A stretch of DNA of 64,000 nucleotides from the NCBI RefSeq assembly GCF_020520425.1, contig NC_079492.1:112813157-112877156 (forward strand), given 5' to 3'. The position numbers and the translations under genes were made by a program. Source of the DNA: Spinacia oleracea. Its lineage: Eukaryota; Streptophyta; Magnoliopsida; Caryophyllales; Amaranthaceae. The notes under the pieces were generated by a model. It was not told the DNA's origin. It made no database searches and saw nothing but the letters and a program-made list of their open reading frames with translations. Position 1 is the first letter of the stretch. Each line of letters opens with the position of its first letter. Of the stretch, positions 11,156-21,300 are shown piece by piece.

Positions 11156-11545
11156 ATTCATTTCTTGCCTTTGACGATCTCAGCTCCCACTGAAACCAAG
11201 ATCCATCGATTCCGAATATCCATAGATGGAGTATTTAATGCCATTAAATACTTGATCCGTTTACGTACTATTTGTGTGACCCTACGGGTTCAGTCAAGAG
11301 TAAGTTGTGGATTAATATAATTAATTTCACTTGAACTGAAGCGGCCTCTAGCTAGACATTCAGCTCACTTGATCTCACTGAATTATTAACTTGTTAATTA
11401 ATACTGAACCGCATTTATTAGACTTATCATTAAATGCATACTTGGACCAAGGACATTATTTCCTTCACACACTGGAGTTGCTCTCATCACGTTAAAAATA
11501 AGCAGTTATCATCTTTCATCATCATCAATCATCACGTTAAAAATA

Positions 11546-11870
11546 CTCCCTCCGTAATTATTTAAGGGCTACACTTGCCTTTTTCGGTCGTATTTATTTA
11601 GCAGATACACTTGCCATTTTTAATAACTTATCAACCCCACCATCTAATTAAATAATCTATCTAATAATATCATATGTCCCACCACCCTATTAAACAAACA
11701 ATTTCAGAACTACACCCCACCCCCACTCCCTAAAATGACATGGTCCTCACTTGTTTTACTTATTAAAATATCTACCCAACCCCACTTGTTTTATTATTTT
11801 ATTTTATTTACTTCTTTTTCTTAATATCCGTGCCAAGTCAAGTGTATCTCTTAAATAAATATGGAGGGAG
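11546..11870. mobile_element. Stowaway-type MITE (family 2)
   Basis: CTCCCTCCGTAATTATTTAAG at the left is mirrored by AATAAATATGGAGGGAG at the right. TA is duplicated at 11544-11545 and 11871-11872. Length 325. It contains the ACACTTGCC/GTGTATCTCTTAAATAAAT subterminal pair shared with the next MITE. Confidence 0.85.
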
Positions 11871-11970
11871 TAAGCAGTTATCATCTTTCATCATCCATCA
11901 CTAATCAGTAATCATCATCATTATCTTTATCTCTAATATTCATACCGTATAAAAAAATTAAAAAATTATA

Positions 11971-12251
11971 CTCCCTCTGTATTTATTTAAGAGTTACACT
12001 TGCCTTTTCCGGCCATATTTATTTAAGAGATACACTCCATTTTTATTAACTTATCAACCCCACCATCTAATTAAATAATTTATCTACACCTCATCCCCAC
12101 CCCCAATCCCCTAAAATGACATGGTCCCCACTTGTTTTAATTATTAAAATATCTACCCAATCTCACTTGTTTTATTATTTTATTTCATTCAATTATTTTT
12201 TCTTAATACTCGTGCCCGACCAAGTGTATCCGTAAAAAAATACGGAGGGAG
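11971..12251. mobile_element. Stowaway-type MITE (family 2)
   Basis: CTCCCTCTGTATTTATTT and AAAATACGGAGGGAG termini with TA at 11969-11970 and 12252-12253. At 281 bases it is an internally shortened relative of 11546-11870. Confidence 0.85.
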
Positions 12252-12830
12252 TATAAAAAAAAAAATCAAAGGAAAGCATTCACGTGAAGGAGTTAAGGAA
12301 GAAAAGACAAAAGTTATCACTCATCGCTATCATCATCAATCAGCATTCTCTAATATTCATACCATATAAAAAAAAAGTTAAAAAATTATAGTTTAATTCC
12401 TCCGTTTCGGAATACTTGACCTGTTTTTATTATCGGGCCGTCTCTTAATAGTTGACCTGTGTCTATAAATGGAAACATTCTAACAATATTATATTATTTC
12501 TCACTCCACCCTATTAACCCACCTACCCCTACTCCATACAAAAAATAATTAAAAATTCAACCCTTACTCTCCCCCAACCCCACCTCTTAACCCACCTCCC
12601 ACTAACTACATTAAAATAATACCCCACTATCAACTACTACCTATTAAATTAAATAAGTCAATTCAAGTCCCTTAAACTCTGTGACGGTCAAACCGGATCG
12701 AGTATTTCGGGACCGAGGGAGTAAAAAAAAAAAAATCAAAGAAAAGCATTCACGTGAAGGAATTAAGGAAGAAAAGACAAAACTTATGACTCATCGCTAT
12801 CATCATCATTCATCATCAATCAGCATTCAT
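12252..12830. repeat. Direct duplication flanking the MITEs
   Basis: AAAGCATTCACGTGAAGGA and GTTAAGGAAGAAAAGACAAA-like sequence occurs at about 12270-12340 and again at about 12745-12815. TCTAATATTCATACCRTATAAA occurs upstream at about 11934 and 12352. The unit was tandemly duplicated, and each copy carries a different Stowaway family at the same relative point. Confidence 0.65.
12396..12721. mobile_element. Stowaway-type MITE (family 1, inverted)
   Basis: It reads as the reverse of the MITE at 9999-10326: the left end is ATTCCTCCGTTTCGGAATAC (first bases mutated) and the right end is TTTCGGGACCGAGGGAG. TA lies at 12394-12395 and 12722-12723. Length 326. Confidence 0.8.
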
Positions 12831-12995
12831 AAGTCCAAAAAAAAAAAGGTAGAGGAGCATGTTTGGTCCAGCCCATCCATCAAAAAAGTGGGCCAACAAT
12901 AATTTGGGCCAAAAGATCAACTATTACTGAAGCACGAATGAAAGAAAAGATCAGAATCACGTGGAGCAGGAAGGAAAGAAAAGAGGGGTCGTATC

Positions 12996-14062
12996 TAGGG
13001 GTGTCAATTCTCAATCCGACCCAGTGAACCCGATGGGTTTGTCCGACCGTTTAGAATCCGAACCGTTTAGAACCCGCGAGTTAAAATCCGAAATCCGATC
13101 CGATCCGATTATATTCAACCCGAATCCGACCCAACCCGTTAGTATTGATCCGATTAAGATCCGAATCCGTTAACAGACCGATCCGTGACAATCCGGATCC
13201 ATTTAATCCGATCCGAAGCGATCCGAAACCCGTTTATGATCCGATCCGTTTCAATCCGAATCCGTTCCAACCCGAGGAATATCCGTTTAATCCGATCCGT
13301 TTTTAATCTGTGACCCGTTTAATCCGACCCGTTTCAACCCGTGACCCGTTTAATCCGATCCGTTTTTAATCCGATCCGTTTTTAATCCGTGACCTGTTTA
13401 ATCCGAACTAATTCCAACCCATCGATATAATAATATATTCAATAACTTATATTACTAATCTTAAATTCTTATTACTTTTAAAAGTTAGTTATCATTTTCG
13501 TCCCCTAATTAAGTCATCGATATGATAATATATAATTTAGAACCGAACTGACCCAAATTCCAACCCTCTACCAAATAACCCGATCCGATAATTACCCGAA
13601 CCAATATAAAACTGAATCCAACGTAACCAGGCTAAATTAGTTTCAATCCAACCCGTTTTAGTCTGTTACCGATTAATCAGATCCGATATGAATCCGATCC
13701 GAAATGAATCCGATCCGATATGAATCCGATCCGATATGAATCCGACCCGAAATGAATCCGATCCGATATGAATCCGATCGACATGAACCCGAACCCGTTA
13801 TAGTCCGACTAAACCCGTTAATAATCCGTCGTATTCCAATCCGATCCGATCCGACCCAAACCGACTACAATCCGACCCGTTTACAACCCGATTCGATATG
13901 AATCCGTGAATAAAAAATCCGACCCGATCCGATCCGTTAAGTTTTCAATCCGATCCGATCTGACCCGTTAGCCAAATTAATCCGTTCCAATCCGATCCGT
14001 TTCAACCCGAATCCGATGAGTCCGACCCAAACCCGATCCGTTGATCCGATTTGACACCCCTA
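12996..14062. mobile_element. Non-autonomous hAT-like element with a repetitive ATCCGATCCG core
   Basis: Terminal inverted repeats TAGGGGTGTCAA and TTGACACCCCTA are flanked by a perfect 8-bp duplication GTCGTATC (12988-12995 and 14063-14070), the hAT signature. The 1067-base interior has no gene. It is made mostly of degenerate repeats of ATCCGATCCG and GATATGAATCCG with scattered AACCCG. Confidence 0.88.
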
Positions 14063-14070
14063 GTCGTATC

Positions 14071-14671
14071 ATTATAATCTTTCATTATCATCTTTTGTAA
14101 CTCTATCTCCAATTTGTGTTCACAACAACGATTCATGTTAGCCGATCTCAATCATTTGGGACAAAAACATGATTGTTGTGTTGGTGTTGTACTTCGGATC
14201 CGTAACTCGTAATGTTTCTATATGTTTGTTTCATCCGATCCCTAGCAAGTGCTTTATGAGGACCATGAACATAAACATATTCTAGTTTGTTTTTTCTCTT
14301 TTCTAAAATAAGTAAAAATAACATGAAGAAATATAGCTAATTAAATCCAGGTATGTCTCGATCAATCCCAAGATACTACGGAAGTAATAATTTATTTTTC
14401 AAAAATGATACTTCATTGAATCACATCAACTTCGATCGACAAGAAGTTATGCCAAATTAAAAAAACACAGGGCATGACTCACAATCACAAATTTCTTATC
14501 ACCTCCAAAAGATTGGGTACTCCAAATAATTCACTTCCAATCACCAATTTCTTATCACATCCAAAAGATTACGACACGATAATAATATAAAATAAATAAG
14601 GCATGAGTCATTCTCACTCGCAATCACCAATTTCACGCGACTAAATGTGTTTCCCATATTTAAACAACATA
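14071..14671. other. AT-rich spacer, nothing recognised
   Basis: No open frame, inverted repeat or terminus. A direct repeat of TCACCAATTTCTTATCAC-like sequence occurs at about 14485 and 14540. Confidence 0.5.
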
Positions 14672-15319
14672 CTAGTGGGTGGCTCGGACATTACCGATTA
14701 CTACGTTGAATAGTTTAAGTATTAGATTTTTCTTGAAGTCAATATTTGACCAAATACATGTATTCCATAAAGTGAAAAAACAACAATTAAATTTGTCAAC
14801 TACACAGACGCACTACGCCATTTATCATGTTAAGAAATTTTTCAATTAATCATCTTATAATTTATTTCTAGTGTAACTAAGAGTTTTGAATTAATAAATA
14901 CCAACTTAGATACTCCGCATATATACAGTTATGCAGGACGTTTCTATAGTTGATACTTATGAAACTTATGACATTATGTTTCTTCATAGTTGTCCAAATG
15001 TTTTAATTATTATTATTTTTTCCTAAAGTAGTCCATAGAAAATAAAAAATCACATAAAAAAACGTTGTTTTAGACTTCATGTTAACATTTATTTATAAGT
15101 TAATGTGAATAGATAAACCACAATTGGTGGTTGGTTAAGATAGTAATGAGAGTTATCATCTACACTTAAAGTCTTGTGTTCGAACCTCATTGGGTTGATT
15201 TTTGGTTTTATGGTTGTCCATGACATAACACTTGGTAAGTAGATGATATGGCGTAAAGAAAAGAGTATTACATGGCACATAGACGTTTTTGACAACACTT
15301 TTAAATATATTAGTATAGA
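14672..15319 (-). mobile_element. Non-autonomous Helitron (family H1)
   Basis: Read on the - strand it begins TCTATACTAATATATTTAAA at 15319 and ends CTAG at 14672, between host A and T. It aligns with the + strand copy at 22751-23378 along its whole length. Near the middle (15125-15190) a tRNA-like pair, TGGTTGGTTAAGATAG and GTGTTCGAACCTC, resembles pol III A and B boxes. It encodes no Rep/helicase. Confidence 0.8.
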
Positions 15320-15409
15320 TACAGAATATCTCGTGTGCACCTAATATATACACTTCGCATAAGAGTATAGTCTACGGAGTACAGTTGTTTAACACTGGGA
15401 TAATATATA

Positions 15410-15745
15410 CTCCCTCCGTCCCTTAATACTCGCACCAGTTTGACCGGTGCGGAGTTTAAGACATTTAAATTGACTTATTAATTTAATGGGTGGTAGTTGA
15501 TAGTGGGGTATTTTTTAATATAATTAGTGAGAAATGTGTAAGGGGTGGGGAGTGGTGAGTGAGGGATGTGGATTTTTAAATGATTTTTTGTAGGGAGTAG
15601 GGAGTAGGGGTGTAGGTGGGGTAGTAGGTAAGTGTGAGAAATAATATAATATTAGTAAAGATATCCATTTATGGAAGTGATGCAAGTATTAAGGGACGCC
15701 CCGCGCGAAAAGGAAAGCGGTGTGAGTATTAAGGGACGGAGGGAG
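15410..15745. mobile_element. Stowaway-type MITE (family 1-like)
   Basis: CTCCCTCCGTCCCTTAATACTC and its mirror at the right (TTAAGGGACGGAGGGAG), with TA at 15408-15409 and 15746-15747. Length 336. The interior (GTGGTAGTTGATAGTGGGGTA) matches the MITE at 9999. Confidence 0.9.
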
Positions 15746-15874
15746 TAATTCGTACTCCGTAATGAATGCTGAATTTTGGAATAACTAGAAAGTGATTTTA
15801 AATAGGTAACCCATTCAGAATTGTTTCAATTTGCAGTTTATATTCTCTTAGAAAATTAAACACCAAAAAGAGTA

Positions 15875-16181
15875 CTCCCTCCGGATATAATTAAGTGGCC
15901 TTCACGGAGTTTAGTAAAAGTGATTGATTTTTTTAAAAATAAGATGTAAATGGGGTAAATGGAGAATAAACAATTGTAAAAAAGATAAGGATAGTAAAGC
16001 ATATTTAAATGAAAGACAAGACAAGGAATAAATGATAAAATATGACTAGAGTGGTCCATGAGATAAGAAGAAAATTACTACGTATAAAATAAGGGGGAAA
16101 GTTCCATAAATAGAAAGTGCAACAATTAATAAAATAAAACGGATTATGAAAAGTGCACCTGTTAATTATATACGGTGGGAG
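15875..16181. mobile_element. Stowaway-type MITE (family 3)
   Basis: CTCCCTCCGGATATAATTAA at the left and TTAATTATATACGGTGGGAG at the right. TA is present on the left (15873-15874) but has decayed to CA on the right. Length about 307. Confidence 0.75.
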
Positions 16182-16219
16182 CAGTTCACATTTTTCTGTT
16201 GTCAGTTTTCAAAATCAAC

Positions 16220-17535
16220 ATGACTATTATCCACCCTTAATCAACCCAATTAACCCATCTTTTAAACCCACCCTTTAACCCATTTTTTTCCTTTATTATT
16301 TTCTTTTTTCCTTTCTCCTCTCCCTGTTCATTCTTCCCTGCCATTTCCTCCATGAACACTGTCCTTCAAATACTAGCAACCTCCACCACCATTAAATCTA
16401 AGCTCAAGATTTCTCACTCCTCCATGCTTACCCAAAAAAAAAAAATCAACCACAAAAAATAATCCGACCACCAATTTGCATACAATTCATTTCTACAATT
16501 CAATTCAAGACGAAGTTGCTGCACTTCTCAGCGGTCTTCTTGTTGCGTTCCTCACGGTTTCTCACGGCGGTCTTCTTGTTGCGTTTCTCACGTTTTTCTT
16601 ACAAATTACAAATCGTTGGTTGATCCTGAAGATAATCGGTTATGAATTGAGGTTTTCATCATGCTTGATTCAATTAGGTAGCAGATTGTTCCCGATCACT
16701 CGAAACTCGGTGCATTGTTCGCAACAATGAATTCGGGACTAGGTAAGCGTCGATAATTCGACCACCAATTTCTCCACTACATTCCCATCTAACACTGTCG
16801 CCATTCCTTCGGTACTCGCTGCTAATTGATACAACACCAGTATAACTCTCCCGGCGATCGATTATGACTCCTACCGCAGAACCACCAATAGTGGCGGAAC
16901 CACGTTGAATTGCTTCATGCGAACACCAATTGCAGATCAACAATGGCGGCAAAGCGCCGAGAACACCACTAGTAGTCAAATTCTGCACGCGCCGGCGGGG
17001 ATGAGTCTTTGCGAGCGCCAGCGTGGATCTGTTGAATCAAAGACAATAAGGGAGATCGAATCTGTCGCTCTCCCCTTCCCTTGTATCCACTCTCGCATCC
17101 CCATTCTCTCTCTTCTTCATCTTCTTTGCTCATTTGCTTCTGCCCTCCTCTATGTTGTGCCGCCATTGCCGAAAAATCAAAATCCGGTGGAATCCTACCG
17201 GTTTGTGGTGGAGGAATTGGCGCAGGTTGAATGAGTATGGATTTGAGGTGAAGATGAAGGGTGAAGGTGGAGGTGGAGTTGGAGTTTGTTTCCATGATAC
17301 TTGAGGTGGGTGCAGTGGTGGGTTAATGGGTGGCTTAATTGGGTGGATTAATGGGTGATTGATTAGGGGGGTTTATTAGGGATTAGGTGGGTAATTAGAT
17401 CGTAATTGGTTGATTATGAGGATAATGACGTCATTAGGGATATTTGGGGTATTAAGTCATTTGTGATGGGTATTTGGTGTATTTCTGAAACTTGATGGGC
17501 GTTTGGTGAATTATGCTAAAACTCAGAGTTATTTC
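16220..17535. mobile_element. Probable decayed Mutator-like element
   Basis: The right end (17490-17530) contains CTTGATGGGCGTTTGGTGAA followed by a TTTCATGAAA motif, the same terminal block as in the complete element at 46093-47593. Inward, ACCCATTAATCCACCC-like sequence (seen reversed at about 17300-17360) mirrors AATCAACCCAATTAACCCAT near 16230. The extreme left terminus is lost, so no target duplication can be shown. The interior (16460-17290) is GC-richer and may be captured host sequence. No protein family was recognised in it. Confidence 0.45.
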
Positions 17536-17883
17536 ATGAAAAGTCAGTTATATTTAAGAAAAAAATTAGTCACGTGGGTCTTATTATAATCGTACCATTG
17601 TATAGATTTATTATACAACTTTTTATAATTTTTAACCATTGATATTAATGGTTGGAAATAATATTGCATTTACAAAGGTGATAAAAAAAATTGTATCCTA
17701 AAAAAGAACGGAAGAAGTATTAATGTTGAGTTAATAATTCAACCTAAATCAAATACGAAGTAGAGTATTGTGTATTACATCCGTTTCAAAATAATCTTTA
17801 CGGTTACTATTTGCACATATATTAAGACAAAGTTGGAAATGTATGTAAAAGGGTGGGTGAATATAATAAAATATGCATATTAA

Positions 17884-17959
17884 AAATGGCAAGTGTATCT
17901 CTTAAATAAATACGGCCGGAAAAGGCAAGTGTATCTCTTAAATAAATACAGAGGGAGTA
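17884..17959. mobile_element. Stowaway family-2 remnant
   Basis: GGCAAGTGTATCTCTTAAATAAATAC appears twice in a row (17888 and about 17924), and the second copy ends AGAGGGAGTA. It is the right end of a family-2 MITE with a duplicated terminus. Confidence 0.6.
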
Positions 17960-18082
17960 TGACTTACAACACCAAAAAAAACCAAAAACTAAAAATTGAC
18001 CGTGCACTGATAATGATACATTGATACTGAATGAGAAATTTTGTAAGGGTCTTACGTAACTTTACAACCCACCTTTCAATAC

Positions 18083-18204
18083 CAATGATGTCTTGGCCTA
18101 GTGGTTAAGACTGAAGGCCTGTGTACTATAGGTCTCAGGTTCGAATCACCCGCCCCCCATTTGTAATTTATATTGACCTTGTGGCTCATTTACACCAAAA
18201 AATA
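18083..18204 (+). mobile_element. tRNA-derived SINE
   Basis: An A box (TTGGCCTAGTGGTTAAGAC, about 18092) and a B box (GGTTCGAATC, about 18138) are spaced as in a tRNA-derived pol III promoter. They are followed by TTTGTAATTTATATTG and GGCTCATTTACACCAAAAAA. The same tail is found in the reverse copy at 50312-50440. It is not a true tRNA, because the sequence after the B box does not close an acceptor stem. It lies about 120 bases upstream of the oxidoreductase start. Confidence 0.75.
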
Positions 18205-18326
18205 ACCCACCTTTGAATATTTATTTTCTAGAGCCTTATTTAACAGTTTGTAAAGGCCAATATCTTTCTCACAAAAGCTGATTTGTTAGCTTTACACTCC
18301 ATTATCTAGGTTCATTCCTCAGGTCA

Positions 18327-21300
18327 ATGGCAGAGTCCGGCAGCAATGCCATCCGGTTCGGCATCCTCGGTTGCGCAGAAATATCCCGCAAAGTTGCCCG
18401 TGCAATCAGTCTCTCACCTAACTCCACCCTCCATGCCATTGGCAGCCGCTCCCTCGAAAAAGCCCAAACTTTCGCTACCACCAACAGCTTCGACCCTTCC
18501 ACTAAGGTTTATGGAAGCTACGACGAGGTTATCGACGATCCGGAAGTCGACGCTGTTTACGTGCCTTTACCCACAAGTCTCCACTTGCAATGGGTGGTCC
18601 GTGCGGCAGAGAAAAAGAAGCATGTCATCGTTGAGAAACCACCTGCATTGGATGTTAAGGAGTTGGATGTCATGTTGAATGCTTGCAAGGCTAACGGAGT
18701 TCAGTATATGGATGGTACAATGTGGATGCATCACCCAAGGACTAAGATTATGACTGATTTTTTAGCTGATTCTCAGCGTTTTGGCCACCTCAAGGCTGTA
18801 AGTTTTCGTCTTTGCTTTAATTTAATACTCCCTCCGTTCTAAAATGCCTTATCATATTTTTTTACACATTAATATTTTAAGATAACATTATTGCCTTCTC
18901 ATGTTTACTCCGTGTCATATTTTTTACACATTAATATTTTAAGATAACATTATTCAATGAAATTTTTGTTAGATACTCTGTACAAACTTCAAAGTATGTT
19001 TTACTAACACATCCAATTAAACATATTACGGAGTAATAATTACTCCTTCCGTAATATTTTTTTAGTAGTCACAATTACAAAATTATTATTTTCGGTCGTT
19101 TTTTCTTTTGTGGAGTCACAATTTCATTTTCAGTAACTTTACACATACTCATCAATTGTTTTATTTTTTATTTTTCACTCTCCTATAAGGTCACTTAAAT
19201 CATAAATAATTTTATTTTTGTAACTTTTACATGACATCTACCCCACTTACATCATTATTATATCAAATTTAACTACATTTTCTTAATAATTGTGCCGGTC
19301 AGGGAGTAAAACTAAGGTGTGCGACATAGATTAATGTGTAAAGTCAAATGTCACTACAATTATTATTGTACTACTCCCACTGTTCCAAATTATAGTCATG
19401 CTTCTAGAAAAGACATTCATTTTGAGAACAATGAGTACTCCGTATATGGAAAAGTAGAATATAGTACATGGATAATCGGCTTGTATTGGAAAGTTAAATA
19501 TAGTACGGAGAATGTGGAATATACTACATGAAAAAGTGTAATATAGTTTTTACCCTCGTCCTTTTTTGTTTGCCTCATTTGTCAATTGTCATTTTAGTCC
19601 GTCCCTAAAAGATTGTTCAATTACTAAAAATGCGCATTGGACCACAACTTTTACTCTCACATAAATTACATATGGTCCCACCATTTTTGTCTATTTTCAA
19701 TTTTTTGCGTGCACCCAACTCTTAATAAAGCATATTTGAAGCATGAGAAAAACAATTAGGGACGCAAGGAGTATATAGTACTATTTTTATTTTGTTTTGT
19801 TTTCAATAAATTTTTTGATATAATGATAAGGGTACATTGGGTAGAATTAATCTATCTATATTTAGTACTCCCTCCGTCCCAAAATATAGTGCCTGTTTTC
19901 CTAAAATGGTGTCCCTAAATAATGTGCCTATTTCTATTTTAAACCATTAATTTTTACCCATAATACCCTCATGCACTAATTGTAATTCCAATATTGTGCT
20001 AAAAAAGTCAGAATTTTTACTTTGAAAATAGTACTTTTTGACTTTTATTCAACTCATGTGCTTGATTTTTGTCTTTTTGAGGGCCATTTATTATGTACAC
20101 ACCTTTAATCTCTAATTTCTCTCTCCATAAAAGCCACCTAACGTATACTTTATCTTAAAAGTACAAATAATCATTGTTTTATTATCAATGTTATCCTTTA
20201 CCTTAATAACCGTGATTTTGGTCAAACGAGCACTATATTTTGGGACAAAGGGAATATTTAAAAACTCAAACCATAATTACATCATTGACATGTGTCACCT
20301 TCTCCATTATTTTCCTTTTTTTTTCATGTTTTTCTTTTCTTTTGTGTTTGACTCATTTTTAATGTTAATTCTATACTTTCTATTAAAACTTACTTGTATT
20401 AAAACAAGAGAAAACTTAAAAGACATTCATGTATTTAAAAAAACATAAACACCTCAAAATACACTCATAATAAAAATGTAGGTATAATCACTGATCAATG
20501 AGCTAACATAAATTGTGATTTTTCAATTAATGTTTCATGTGAAAAACAATAATAATTTATATTAGTACTGATACATTATTACTTAATAGTCTTTATTAAT
20601 TCTTCACTTATAAAAATAATAAGAGTACAAGAAAAATAAACATCTTGTACCAATAAACCATCAACCACTCATCTTTCATGCCCCCTTATAAATAAATTGG
20701 ACTACCAACCATTATTCGTTATATCATTCACACAACAAACTATATTACTAATTCATCCTACATTTTTCAAAGAAATATGTTTTTACTTTATATATATTCC
20801 TTTTTTCTATGGTATAATCTCAAGTTTTCTCATTTGTTTTGATTAATTACTTTAATTGCGAATTATTTTATTTGCTATTTTAGAGAAATTTTATTGTATG
20901 TTAAATTATCCCTCAAAAAATATCATTGTCGTTGATTGTTTCCCTTTTATTTTATTTGACTTAATTTTATAATACTCGTACCTTAAAGGAAGAGTAATAG
21001 ATATAAAATGATTTTACTTACACTAATTAAATATTTGTGGTACCATAAACAAAATTTTTTGTGATACATATGCTTAAAGATGTATATAGAACGATTTAAG
21101 TTTTTAAAAATAATGCTCACGTGCATTGCACAGGAAAAATACTAGAAACCTTTAAAATACATGCAATTGGAGTATTATGCTTATAAATAGTCATATGAGT
21201 GACAAAAGTATGAAATTCACTATTCAGAAGGAATGAATTTGGCAAACTTCCCTTTAAAGACTCTATATTAATGTTGCAAGTATCTAAGGTTCAAGCCTCC

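Larger units (their letters stand above)
9749..11467 (-). mobile_element. Solo copia LTR (family B) with perfect 5-bp target duplication
   Basis: The + strand sequence begins TGTTAGG and ends TCCTTCA, giving TG...CA ends on the - strand. It is flanked on both sides by CACAC (9744-9748 and 11468-11472). There is no internal region, so it is a product of LTR-LTR recombination. It shares most of its sequence with 39964-41390 and 41721-43196. A 328-bp Stowaway MITE sits inside it at 9999. Confidence 0.9.
9463..11485. mobile_element. Small inverted-repeat MITE, split by a solo LTR
   Basis: AGAGCAACTCTAATGG at about 9463 is mirrored by GGAGTTGCTCT at 11475-11485. Without the inserted LTR the element would be about 300 bases. 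The inner sequence has other short inverted repeats (TGAGCAGGT, TTGTAGC). The flanks both contain TATCATCTTTCAT, but no clean target duplication was identified, so the superfamily is open. Confidence 0.55.

Noticed and set aside
12996..14062. CRISPR-like or satellite array
   Set aside because: The repeats are degenerate, without spacers, and bounded by hAT ends with an 8-bp duplication. The genome is a plant's.
16905..17295. Overlapping frames of about 108 codons on both strands
   Set aside because: They lie inside a Mutator-like remnant, and composition rather than domains explains the openness.
18083..18204. Possible functional tRNA gene
   Set aside because: A and B boxes are present, but the acceptor stem does not close and the tail matches a second dispersed copy. 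It is a SINE.
21070..21146. Helitron 3' end (hairpin plus CTAG)
   Set aside because: The base after CTAG is A rather than T, and no 5' TC end was found.
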